DNA of 64,000 nucleotides from positions 390,374-454,373 of the forward strand of contig WBMW01003963.1 in assembly GCA_013396635.1 (NCBI GenBank), given 5' to 3'. The translations under genes and the position numbers were made by a program. This document shows positions 47,285-58,563 of the stretch, piece after piece. The DNA is from Penelope pileata (taxonomy: Eukaryota > Chordata > Aves > Galliformes > Cracidae). The notes beneath the pieces are model-generated. The model saw only the letters and a list, made by a program, of their open reading frames with translations, was not told the DNA's origin and ran no database searches. Position 1 is the first letter of the stretch, and every line of letters begins with the position of its first letter.

Positions 47285-49917
47285 TAACAGCCAACACTGT
47301 CTCACAGCTTATGCTACATCCAGCTTTACCTCAGGATATCTTTAAATAAGATGACCCAGAAAGAGTTAAAAATAAATTAATACTATCAGCTTCTATCCAT
47401 CTACATATATATTAGTGTACCAGGCTAGTAAAACATTTTTGTCCCCGTCTCACCCCCAAAACCTGTATTATTATGCAGGAGCTGTCAGCACTGCACAGTA
47501 GCATTGGAACAGAGCCAGAGCCTCCACCCCTGCATGGCATGGGGTGAAAACACGCTCTCCTTGCAAAGCTTCCATTTTCTGCTGGATGTTTCATAATCTT
47601 TCCACTAGGAAGGACCACATAACCTGAACAGGAGCAAAGCTTCCCTCGTCACAACATCAGGCTAACATGTACAAGCCATTCAGTCCCTCCCCCCTCTTCC
47701 TTCTCCTGTGTGCTCTATGCATTAGTTCTGCTCCTTCTTCACCAAATGTCCCAGAGAACCAAACAGGAGTATAGAGAGCTGTGCAGTTCAACAGAGAATG
47801 AGAATATTCTTATGAGCTCTCAGTTTGTTTAGCCATCTGAGAGCACAACTGCAGCAGGGATATGTTTTCCAACACCATTCAGAGCAGAGCTGGCTTTTTG
47901 ACAATAGGCCCCCAGTGGGAAACTGTGACAGAATAGGGATTCAAAGGAGACAGGATTTGGAGTAATCACATCAGCATCTTGTGGTGAGGAAAAGCCTTTG
48001 GTCTCACCTGGATTACGCGTGCAGCCTATGAAAGCAGAAACTGCTTCATGATTTTATAGCCTAAAACCAATTTTAAAATCCATAACAAAGGACTGTAACA
48101 ACTCTATCCAAGTTAAACCAGTGAAATCTGCTGCTACCACACACTGCTGAGCCCTAGGGAAAGCACCGCATGAAGCTAGGATTTGAGTCCGAGACAATTA
48201 AAAGGAGGTGTATTCATCACAAGTCTGGAAGTACAGGGTGGGATTCAGCTGCCTAAACATTGGTGTCTAGTGCCATTTTTGATGCCTTAGGGTACCACAT
48301 CTGGCCCTCAGCTGCTTTTCCAGGAGCAGGTCTTTCATAGATCAGGTGTCATATCTGTCCCATGTGGACGTCTCAGGTGGCCTCAGGCATAGAAAATGAC
48401 GCTACGTGCTTATATTTTGGCACCTGAACTACTCTGATACTTTCTATAAGAACTTTCCAATTCTCTTTATTAAGTATTTATCCTTTTCTCTCCCCCTCAA
48501 TCTCCATTAAATCATGGAGATGAATTGTCTCCCTGGGAGCTCCCTTGCAGCAGCTCTGTGCATCCCTGCAGTTCCCAGCTGGTCCCTGGATGGACACAGA
48601 GGTGTATTTCCAGCGTGAATCACACCCAGGCTGGGCAGAACTCAAGACACAGGACTCAGTGCCATTAGGCTTTTTCAAGTGAGAGAATTTTATTTCCATC
48701 TGTGCTAACTGCAATTTAGGCATCTTCTGGTGACAAGTCTGACTTTCAGCTTGTGAAAGATATCCCTTTCCCACCTTATTTATCAGAACTTCATATTTTT
48801 TGAAATAAGAGTGATGATGTCTAGCTCTTAACTGGGCATTTGAGCCACAAATTTATTCTCTTGAAAGTCGTATTTGTAGTTACAAATACACAGACACCAG
48901 CATGGACACAGGGATTTCCTCTTCTGCCTCCAGGAATGTAAGTTACATCTTTGCTACAGACAATTTAGGTAGGATGCTGACATGCAGGATAGGAAAGAGG
49001 TGGTACATGGAAGTTTTTGACACCTCATTCAAACTATTTATGTAGAAGGAATTATTTCCTAACAGAGATTTTTTTTACTTTAGAGTAATGTAAATTATTT
49101 TGTCTACAAAGACATAGGAACATTCACTGATCCAGAGTAGCTTTTCATAGAATATTTCCACTACAAATAGCTGTAACACGGTGAGTGCCTAAGCTGGTCT
49201 GTTAGTTTATCACAGATAAAAACTATTTCAGGTTCTGCTACAAATAGCATTCGTTCAAGAGCAAACCCAAATAAACCAGTGAGCAAACCTCAATAATCTG
49301 CTTCAGGATAATGGCACTATAACAGCTTTATAACAACAACTGCAAGTGCCAGCAAAGGATCCCAAAGCATTGATTTGCCAAGACTGGAACAGAGCAACGA
49401 CCACAGGTGCTTATTTTGCCTTTTTGTAGTTCATCAGTGTCATGCAACTGTTGGCTCAGTCAGCAGATGTGTCAGCTCTTGGAATAACAGCTACTTATGT
49501 AGGTTAGGTACACTGCCAAAAGGTAAGTGTTATAAAGAGTAAAATCATAAAGTATTATGGACATAAAGCCTGTGATAGTAAAGGTGACTCTTTAGCATTA
49601 TACACCACAGCAACACATTTTACCAAGGGCAGGAAAAGCCAGCTTTATTTTCACTCCTGTCACAAATAATAAATAGTGTGCAATTTCCTGTTGGATTGAA
49701 ATAGACAACTTCTGAGCCCTAATTTTTGCTCTTTTAATCTCTAGTAAACAAATTCCCAATTAATAACTACGAGTTACTCTCCCATGGCACAGGTCTGTGC
49801 AAAATAATGCAATACTCCACTATCACACTTTTGGTAGCACTGTGAGTACACTTGTACAGAAGGACGAGCTTAGGTACAGTTCAGAAAAGAGGTGGGAAGC
49901 CTGGATAAAGCCAAGCA
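47285..49917. other. Unique non-coding DNA, no feature recognised
   Basis: No repeat family or gene was recognised. A 98-codon minus-strand frame at 48478-48774 has no recognisable homology. Confidence 0.45.
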
Positions 49918-50255
49918 CAGGACTGACAACGTGGTCAAAGGCCAAGAGCATCTGACTCACAGGGAGAGGCTAAAGGAACTGGGTTTGTTTAGTCTGGCGA
50001 AGAGGATAAGGGGTAATGTAATAGCAGTCGGCATCTACTTGACAAGGAGTTACAAAAATGACAAAGCCAAACTGTTCTCAGTGGTGCTAGACAATGTAAC
50101 AAGGGGCGATGGCCAGAGACTGCAGCTTGGCTCAGGTTGGACACGGGGAGAAAATGCACTTAAAGAGTGGTGTGGCAGTGAAACAGGTGCGTGAGAGGTT
50201 GTGGAAACTGTCCTTGGAGATTTTTAAGACTCAGTTAAAGTCACAGCTGAACACA
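49918..50255 (+). mobile_element. Old CR1 LINE fragment
   Basis: Degenerate CR1 ORF2 C-terminal blocks are in order: ACGTGGTCAAAGGCCAAGAG, AGGGAGAGGCTAAAGGAACT, TTTAGTCTGGCGAAGAGGAT, GCCAAACTGTTCTCAGTGGT and AACAAGGGGCGATGGCC. After a frameshift, a diverged GTGGAAACTGTCCTTGGAGA block follows. No tail is recognisable. It is similar in age and layout to 22515-22922, with the family-typical SLAKRIRGNVI and KLFSVVLDN peptide blocks. Confidence 0.78.
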
Positions 50256-50655
50256 TCCACAGCTGGCAAGAGTCCCACTTCACACAGGAGTTGGATGAGA
50301 GACCTCCAGAGCTTCCTCCCAATCACCATTTCTATTTCTTCTTTCAACTCTTCACTTTAATGACTTATGCCTTACAAGACTGATTTTCACCTCAGATTTT
50401 TGTGCACTCGAAGTGAGCCTCTCAACTCTGCAGATTTAGGGTAAAAAGTCAGTGCTACTTCTTCCTTTCATTGTGCCTTGGATGAATTAATGAAGAGGAT
50501 GTCTTCAAGGAGTGAGCTTTAGTGTGAGAATGTATTTGTGCTCATGTATAAATCCAGCTGCCATGCTGGATGCCACTGTCAGTGACAGGATGCATCTGAT
50601 GAGCCTAGGAGCAGAACTTTGGGTGTCTGCTGCTTTCAGTCTCTTGCAGTGTTAG
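50256..50655. other. Short unique spacer between two CR1 copies
   Basis: About 400 bp with no recognised feature. It ends in TAGATAG at 50653-50659, which overlaps the first bases of the next CR1 tail. Confidence 0.5.
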
Positions 50656-52217
50656 ATAGAATCACAGAATCACAGAATCACAGAATTGCAGGGGTTGGAA
50701 GGGACCTCAAGAGATCATCGAGTCCAACCCCCCTGCCAGAGCAGGTTCCCTACAGCAGGTTGCACAGGTAGGCATCCAGGCGGGTCTTGAATATCTCCAG
50801 GGAAGGAGACTCCACAACCTCCCTGGGCAGCCTGTTCCAGTGCTCCGTCACCCGCACTGTGAAGAAGTTCTTCCGCATGTTGGTGCGGAACTTCCTGTGC
50901 TCCAGCTTAAGGCCATTGCCCCTTGTCCTGTCCCCACTGACCACCGAAAAGAGGTTCCCCACCTCCATTTGCCTCCCGCAACTAAGATACTTATAAACAT
51001 GGATCAGGTCCCCTCTCAGCCTTCTTTTCTCCAGGCTGAACAGACCCAGCTTACTGAGCCTCTCCTCATAGGGGAGATGCTCCAGGCCCTTTATCATCTT
51101 TGTGGCCCTCCGCTGGACTCTTTCCAGGAGGTCCCTGTCTTTCTTATACAGGGGAGCCCAGAACTGGATACAGTACTCCAGCTGAGGCCTGACCAGGGCA
51201 GAGTAGAGGGGGAGGATCACCTCCCTCGACCTGCTGGCAATACTCTTTTTAATGCACCCTAGGATCCCATTGGCCTTCTTAGCCACCAGGGCACACTGCT
51301 GGCTCATGGCCAACCTGTCATCTACCAGGACCCCCAGGTCCCTCTCTGTAGAGCTCCTCTCCAGCAGGTCATCCCCCAGCCTGTACTGGTACATGCGGTT
51401 ATTCCTCCCCAGGTGCAAGACTCTACACTTGCTTTTGTTGAACCTCATCAGGTTCCTCTCTGCCCATCTCTCCAGCCTGTCCAGGTCTTGCTGAATGGCA
51501 GCACAGCCTTCTGGCGTGTCAGCCACTCCCCCCAGCTTCGTGTCATCAGCAAACTTGCTGAGGGTGGACACTATCCCCTCATCAAGGTCGTTGATGAAGA
51601 CATTGAACAAGACCGGACCCAGCACCGACCCCTGGGGAACACCGCTAGTTACAGGCCTCCAGCTGGACTCTGTGCCGCTGATCACTACCCTCTGAGCTCG
51701 GCCAGTCAGCCAGTTCTCAACCCACCTCACAGTCCACTCATCTATCCCACATTTTCTCATCTTTGCTATCAGGATGTCATGGGAGACAGTGTCAAAAGCC
51801 TTGCTGAAATCAAGGTAGATGACATCCACTGCTCTCCCCCCATCTACCCAGCCAGTGATGTTATCGTAGAAGGCTACCAGGTTGGTCAAACATGATTTCC
51901 CATTGGTGAATCCATGCTGACTACTCCTGATAACCTTCTTCTCTTCCAGTTGCTGGGAGATGGCATCCAGAACAAGCTGCTCCATCACCTTTCCAGGGAC
52001 AGAGGTGAGGCTGACTGGCCTGTAGTTCCCTGGATCCTCCTTCTTGCCCTTCTTGAAGACCGGAGTGACATTGGCTATCCTCCAGTCTTCAGGCACTTCT
52101 CCCGTTCTCCAAGACCTGTCAAAGATGATAGAGAGCGGTAGGGCAATCACATCCGCCAGCTCCCTCAGCACACGCGGATGCATCCCATCAGGGCCCATGG
52201 ATTTGTGCACATCCATC
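50656..52217 (-). mobile_element. Relatively young 5'-truncated CR1 LINE with intact RT frame
   Basis: On the minus strand this copy contains most of the CR1 ORF2 reverse-transcriptase region, the stop codon at 50750-50752 and a short 3' untranslated region. The tail of ATTCTGTG-type units appears on the + strand as AGAATCACAGAATCACAG at 50659 onward. Homology ends at about 52217, just upstream of the LDVHKSMGPDG motif. The endonuclease domain, the start of the RT domain and all of ORF1 are therefore missing. Lack of any in-frame stop over 1.46 kb suggests recent insertion. TAGATAG occurs on both sides (50653-50659 and 52230-52236), but CR1 rarely leaves target-site duplications, and 12 unexplained bases separate it from the 5' end. 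Confidence 0.96.
50750..52216 (-). pseudogene. CR1 ORF2 reverse transcriptase, N-terminally truncated
   Basis: A 488-codon open frame homologous to the C-terminal half of CR1 ORF2, the enzyme that copies CR1 RNA into the genome by target-primed reverse transcription. Recognisable motifs are NYRPVSLTSVPGKVMEQ at residues 64-80 and QHGFTNGKSCLTNL at 100-113. The first catalytic Asp lies in YLDFSKAFDTVSH (134-146), SGVPQGSVLGP is at 191-201, and the metal-binding pair is in KFADDTK (221-227, Asp224 and Asp225). The thumb and C-terminal region follow (LVRPQLEYCIQFWAP, RVQRRATKMIKGLEHL) up to the natural end YLCNLL. The polymerase-site residues look intact. The full protein also has an N-terminal apurinic-type endonuclease, which is absent, and no promoter is present. 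The Met at 52216 is a chance internal codon. It is therefore called a pseudogene. Short plus-strand open frames over this interval are shadows. Confidence 0.95.
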
Positions 52218-52829
52218 CCAGCCAGAAAATAGATAGTAAGAATACAATGTTCATGGAGTCCAGTTTTTGTATTTAGGCAATCGATGAGCCTGTTAGTCTC
52301 TGTGTGATTTAGCAGATAATTTGGTATAAACTCTTAGGAATTAATATTTGATAGCAGCTATAGCTGAGTCCCCATGTCTTTGCATGTAAGTGGTCTGGGA
52401 ATTTTGCCTTGAAGAAGATGTAGCCTGATCCTCTGATCTGAATTCCACCACAAAGATGGCTTGAAGCTGTCTGAAAGATTAGTCATCATGTTGGCCTTTA
52501 TATCCTCTCTAGGTTTTGGTGCATTTTGGAGGCACACTTGGAGCAGAGCTTCCAGGTTCACCTCTGATGGGAATCTAGCAAGAATATACTAAGACCACTC
52601 TGAGAACCTCAACAGTGAGATCTAGCAGCAATCAAAGCATTTTCCTCAAATCCATACTAGACAGATCCCACTGGCTGTGTTCATGGCAAGAGCAGTTTCA
52701 GAGTGGAGGAGCACACACAAAGAGTACGCCTAAGGCATAGCATTTAGGTAATATAGAGCAGTATATAACATACACAGCGTTGTATAATGATATAGTGTTT
52801 TATTATTACTAGTAAGCACAGAACTGACC
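52218..52829. other. Unique spacer between two CR1 copies
   Basis: About 610 bp of unique sequence. Nothing was recognised. Confidence 0.5.
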
Positions 52830-53318
52830 AGTTCTGTCCAGTTCTAGGCTTCCTGTTCAAAAAACACAGGGAACTACTGAGCTGCAAAGAAGATTGGGGG
52901 CCTGGAACATATCCCTGATGAGGAAAGGCTGAGAAGCCTGAGACTGTTTAGCCTGGAGAAGAGAAGACTGAAAGGGAATTTTATCAACACTTATAAATGT
53001 CTAAAGGGTGAGTGACAAGGCAATTAGGGCAGGCTCTTTTTGGTGGTACCCAGTAGTAGGACAAGGGGCAATGGGCACAAACTGGAACACAGGAAGTTCC
53101 ATCTGAATATAAAAAAGAACTTCTTTATTTTGAGGCTTACAGAGCACTGAAACAAGCTGCCCAGTGTGGTTGTGAAGTCACGTTGTCTGGAGATGTTCAA
53201 AACCCACGTGGACTCTTTCCTGTGCAACCTACTGTAGGGAGCTGCTTTAGCAGGGGGTTGGACTAGGTGATCTCCAGAGGTCCATTCCAACCCCCACAAT
53301 TCTGTGATTCTATGAAAC
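52830..53318 (+). mobile_element. CR1 LINE fragment, 3' part with complete tail
   Basis: The order is CCAGTTCTAGGCTTCCTGTT, AACACAGGGAACTACTGAG, GGGGGCCTGGAACATATCCC, GATGAGGAAAGGCTGAGAAG, GGACAAGGGGCAATGGGCAC, AAACTGGAACACAGGAAGTT, CTGCCCAGTGTGGTTGTGAA, CCTACTGTAGGGAGCTGCTT, GGTTGGACTAGGTGATCTCC and CCATTCCAACCCCCACAATT. The end is CTGTGATTCTATG. A deletion removes the usual 'gagcgagtccagaggagggcc' segment after ACTACTGAG. Frameshifts and stops are common, so it is older than the minus-strand copy 600 bp to its left. Confidence 0.92.
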
Positions 53319-55304
53319 ACACATCATTATTCATAATGGTAAGTCTATAAGAGTTTTCTGTGGTTTCAAATGGGATGTAAGACCAGCCATACCAGATCAA
53401 GCCAGTGTACCCCAGAGTCCTACCTCTGATGGTGGCCAGTAGCGGAAGAGCAAATGAATAGATCAAATTCAGAGTTCTCCTTCCCAAATGTTGTTCATCC
53501 TCACAGTCATTCTGGATAATGGACTCCTTAAAACAGTGATTATATCAAGACCATTGAGCTTAAAAGTCACCAGAGAATCTATTCTTCATGACTTCGTTAA
53601 GTTCTCTTACACTTCATACTTTTGGCTTCCATAAATTTCTGTGTCAAGGTGTACTACAATTTAATCATACATTCTACTTTTAAAAGCCTTGTTTTTGTAT
53701 ATTTTAAGCTTGCTATTTCATTGTTTCACTGCATACGTCCTAAATCTTACATTATGATAAACTGAAGTAGTCACAGAGAAGTGCTGTGGTGACTACACTG
53801 AAGCACTCAAGATGAGTAATTTTGAGTAATCTGTCCTTTGATTACATGATACTAAAGCAGAAGGAAAACTAGACCCTGCAAATAATTTATATCCATTTTG
53901 GTAGCTTTGATTTTTTTGACAAACACATCCTACATCTTGATTCAAGTTAACAATGAAATTTCTCTCTTTGTGAGAAGCAGCATGATCTAACAAAGCACAT
54001 CTATGCACAGCAGTCGCTTAACCATTTTGGAGTGTTACCTTGACATTATGAGATAAAAGAGGGCAGAGCAAAGAGGAATGATGAGGATGCTGGTGTGTTA
54101 CAAAGAAATCTCTAGAATGGCTTAATTTCATTGCACAGTTCAGTGTTAAATCATGCTATAAAAGCCCCTGGTATCCTCTATTGTGCAGTATTATAAATAC
54201 TACAAATCTTATTGACTCTCATCTCATGCTTGTAAGGTATATATGTAAGCTGTTACCGTTTGTGTTTTTCTTCTTCATGAAAAGCAATAAAAGTTTTAAA
54301 GAATTCCTTTCACTTCCACATCAGAATCTGACCCAAGAGAAGGCATGGCACTCTTGAAGCAATATTAATAAGTGTAAAGAGTCATGGTGAAATCTCTCTT
54401 CTGAGGTATCGCTCTTTTTTGGCAATTTTCTTTCCAGCACAAACTGAAAGCAAAGCGCATCCACATGACAATTAAAGACTAGAGTGATTCATGTGCGCTC
54501 TTTAACAATAAATTACCTATGGATTTCTGAAGACCCCAGTTCAATTCTCATTATAATCTCACAATAAGCACTGCCATCCATGCCCTTCAATGTTTGACAT
54601 AAATTATTTGAGGCAGTGTGTATTTCATCTTCGTTGATACAAGAAATTACAAGTGGCCTAATGGTTAATGACAGAAGTTGACATATCAAAGAATTCAGAG
54701 GAACATAAACAAAAAATAAATCACCATCCCACTGCCCCTCCCCAATCCTAAATTCCTCGTTTTACAAAGACCATATAATCCTTTCATTTTCAAACAAATA
54801 CCACTGTATCATTGTTATTTTAGCATAAGCTAGCATAAAGCTTACAATAAGGACATGTTTAATGTGCTTTTTAATAGCCCTGTTTGAAGGACTTCTTACT
54901 GACATCATATCGGTGGGCGATCCAAAGGGGATTACATGTGTCAGTCCAATCAATTGGCAGTAATTGTAGCACAAAAGACCTATCTGAGAGCTCACACAGG
55001 CACAGTAAACTGTGCTTCCATACTCACCTACCTTGTTTAAGAAAATAATAAAAAAACAGCTATTAAATTAATTGGCGCTAAAAGCATGTAATAGTTATCT
55101 AATCTATTAATTTTTAGTTTAATATTAACTAGGGTGTCTCCTATGACAAGTATTTGACCTGTAGAGAAAGAATGGAGTAAGATCACCCCTGCCGTCTTTC
55201 AAGGTAACAAAATAGTTGCTTGAAGGAAAGAGGTGAAGGCATTCTTTAGCCTCTGCCTCGTACTCTAAGATTTTATTTGTTTTCATACAAGTATTGACTT
55301 TATG
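53319..55304. other. Unique non-coding DNA, conserved-element-like stretch
   Basis: No gene or repeat was recognised. The AT-rich segment at about 54770-55135 contains clustered TAAT and CAATTGG-type sites with little low-complexity sequence. It has the look of a conserved non-coding element (see findings). Confidence 0.4.
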
Positions 55305-55525
55305 TGGGGCCAGCCTGGTTGTGCCTGACGCAGCATGTTTCTCTGCAAACTTCAGAGCTTTCAGCCCAGCCTCAGGGATGCCGGGGCCACATTGTCACTT
55401 TGCAGAGCGTGGAGGGAGCGTTCAAAGCTCTCGTCATTTCTGCAGCCACAGAGGGGCACAGAGGGGCTCTTGTCCTGCTCGCCAGGCACCCGAGCATCAC
55501 TGCCTTGGGCATGTGTCAGGAGCAC
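55305..55525. other. Local GC-rich, CpG-enriched patch
   Basis: Against an AT-rich background this stretch of about 220 bp is visibly GC-rich and holds about seven CpGs, for example in GCCTGACGCAGC, GATGCCGGGGCC, GCAGAGCGTGGAGGGAGCG and CTGCTCGCCAGGCACCCGAG. All three forward frames are open over about 55335-55545, as expected from GC-rich, stop-poor sequence. No protein homology is recognised. It could be an unmethylated regulatory patch, a remnant of a repeat or an exon; the sequence does not decide. Confidence 0.45.
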
Positions 55526-58500
55526 TCATCCCCTCCATGGCATAGGTCCATACAAAAGGCCAAGGAAACAGCCTGGGATTCAGCCTCCTCTTCCCATCTC
55601 TGTCGCTTCGGTTTGAACACAAGTCCAAAGCCTCTTTTGCAGTCAATTAGTTCTAATTATGGCCAAAAAAAATTGTTTACCACCTTCTACTCTCCTTCAA
55701 GGAGAGCTTTTGGGAAAGCATTAGGAAGAGCAAGATAAATATCCAGAACACAAATCATAGTTTCACCCTTTTGAAAAACTGCATTCAGGAGGCTGACATG
55801 ATTTATTATCTCGGTAAAAGCGGTGTTTCTGGCTGGAGCTGCTGCCACAAGCAACACATGCACCTGCAGCGCTGCCCAGTATACCCCCCATCACTGCTGC
55901 CAGTATGCACCCTGCTTGCCCTCGTGCTGCCATAAACTTGGCAGAGCTGTGGGTTAAATGCAATAACACAAGTTCAGAGTTTCAAAGAGTGAAGTCCATT
56001 CCCTAAGAATACTCAGTCATCAGCTAGTCACAATTGTCTTCTATTCCAAATAGCTTTAAAACAAGTTTCACTTAGATGCACCCTACCTGCCAAGGTTTTA
56101 TAAATACCTCACAGAACAAATAAAAAGCATTAAAAGGAACCAAAATGATCTCATACTATGAAACACTGCCTAAGTAACGAGGCTAACACTCATTTTCATT
56201 CTTCCAGTAAAGAAGACTAGAAATGAGACCTTCCTTAGAAGCCAAGCTCCACATAAAAATTATATACTTTTGTCTGTGCAAAAATATACACTCCTATGTA
56301 TTCCATTGACTAAGACTGAACAGTCCCTTACGATGAACAAGAAACTGTGCAAGCACAGTTATCATGTATACATCTGTAATGATGAAAAATGAGAATGGAA
56401 GTTAGCTGTACAAATGTCTTTTGAAAACACATCTTCCACTGTTATCCTAGTAAAGGGAGCAGTAAAAATGCTGTAGTTTTCAAAAGTCTGAGTTAATTCA
56501 TCAAACCTCAAACCTTCCTGTGGCAGGGCAACTTCAGACCATTAATCTAACCAAAAAAAGTGTTGGCTTTTTGATGACCCCATGACCTGCAAAGGTGCAA
56601 TCTTTTGTTTCAAAGGAAAATGGAATTTACAAGAGGATCCAAGTATGGGTGCAAATGTGTCAGTACATCTAGTGTATTAAAAAAGTTGTGTGCTTCTGGC
56701 ATTGAGAAATAACAGCTTCTTACAATTTGAACATAAGAAGCAGGGCCAGTGAAAAACATCATAACTGAAAAGCACAAATACTGAATAAACCAGGTAAACT
56801 TCCCAGGTAAGGAAGAACATTTTGAAACTAGAGAGGCTAGAACAGTTTTTGTTCCTTGCCCATATTCAGATGACGAGTTACTGCATTTGTTCCTACAAGT
56901 TCCTTTATAGTGGGGAGTGTGAGTGAATTGGGAATATATTCAGTGTTCAAGACTTGAAGGTAATGTCTCTTTCCCATGAAAGAAACTGAAACTACAACAC
57001 AACAGTTGAATTATTTTTAATTTTTTCCTTCTCTGTTTAATTGTTCCATAGAAATTGCTTTCTGAAGCTTGACTGCCTTCCCACCTTCCAGGATTTTCCT
57101 TTCACCTTCACCTTATATAGAGTTTCCCACGGACACCATTGTTTACTCCTACAGAACTCAAATGATGGCAGAAGGAAAAATTACTAGATTTCAAAAAGAC
57201 CAAGAGGAAAATTCTAAAAACCTTATTCAACAGCTACACAGTATCAGCTGGGCAGAGCATAGGGCCACGAAAGCATCTTCTTCACAGCAAAGAACAGACT
57301 TCTGCTGCACCTGGCAATTCCTTTCTTGCTTCTGTCGGTACATCTGCAGAGTAGACAGATATAATCTGGACCATAGCGTGGGAGAAGGAGCTTGAGAATG
57401 GGTCCAGAACTGACTGAAGCTTCAAGGGCTTCTGCAGTGTACAAAATAAAGATACACAGAAAAATGGTGTCTTGACCATGTTATGAGGTCAGATTTTAGA
57501 CTACATAAAATGGGATTACAAAGTCCATGTGGCATTTCAACCCAAGAAGTCAAAAGACCAAGTTGCAAGACCAGCTATTCACTACCCCTGGACTCTGGTT
57601 CACTTGCAGGAACTGTACTCATGCTGTTAGCTGTGCACATATAAAAGCTATGTTCCTTTTCCTCATTGGCTCCCTAGGAAGCTGGGCCCACAGCCCTGGA
57701 GAGCAGCTTATCTGAATTGCTCCCTCTTTGCTTGAAACTGGGTCCTGCGCCACCAAGCTGCTCTGAACCACCACAATAAGCAATTTATTAAGGCCATGAA
57801 CCACAGCCCTTACAGCACTGTATTTGCAGGTCATGTCCTTTCCTCATATCTTGTGGAGAAGGCTTCAGTTTGTCCTCCTTATGTTGTTTGTGTGCCTCTA
57901 GTTTAGGTGCCAGCTGCAGAGCAGTGTGGTTTGTTAGAGATGGATAAATTAGAGACAGTCAAGATAAAGATTTAGCAGCACAAAATTCCTACCTTTTCCC
58001 ACTATTAATGTAGCACCCAATGTTCACAACAGTTACATGCAAAGGTACAGATTAGTGCTACATCTCAAAAAACAATCAGAATCGATCTGCTTTTTTGATC
58101 TAAATGGTAAACAAAATACACTTTCCTTATGAGCATACAAGGACTGTTAAGCATCCCTGCTATGCTTGGAATAGTTTCACTTTGACTTCCTGTGAACACC
58201 AGGGCTAGGACCTCAATAGTAGAACTTCCTTACATTCTTCTCTGTTGATTTCTTAGTGCTCTTGAGTGATAAAAATCATGATTTTCATAATAAGTGGAGT
58301 TAGTGAAGTATGTTTGGAATTTGAAAGAAGTGTTGAGCTCATGGCATGCATCTCATTCCAGTTAGGTAGCCTTTTGCAAGCGAGTGAAAGGCTCAAATGC
58401 AAAGTACAAATTATTCCTTGTCCTTCACAAGTACCTGACAGCATTGATCCCTTTGAGACTGCAGCACATCATTAGTTTCTCTGCAATACCAGTCCTGTCT

Positions 58501-58541
58501 ATGCAGTTGGCATCGAGATTCCTTGGCTCATTGATATTAGC
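55526..58541. other. Unique non-coding DNA, no gene recognised
   Basis: AT-rich unique sequence. Open frames up to 144 codons begin inside the GC-rich patch and run on without recognisable domains. No repeat family was recognised. Confidence 0.45.
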
Positions 58542-58563
58542 AGTGACATTAGCTAATGTCACT
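58542..58563. repeat. Perfect 22-bp palindrome
   Basis: AGTGACATTAG is followed directly by its exact reverse complement CTAATGTCACT, with no spacer (58542-58552 and 58553-58563). Flanking bases (C and A) do not extend it. A perfect dyad this long is expected about 0.015 times in 64 kb of random sequence with even base frequencies. It contains two copies of TGACATTA in opposite orientation, the form of a symmetrical binding site for a dimeric factor or a cruciform-prone site. Confidence 0.9.

Noticed and set aside
50787..52232. Plus-strand open frames opposite the CR1 reverse transcriptase, up to 160 codons
   Set aside because: Antisense shadows of the intact minus-strand frame; no independent homology.
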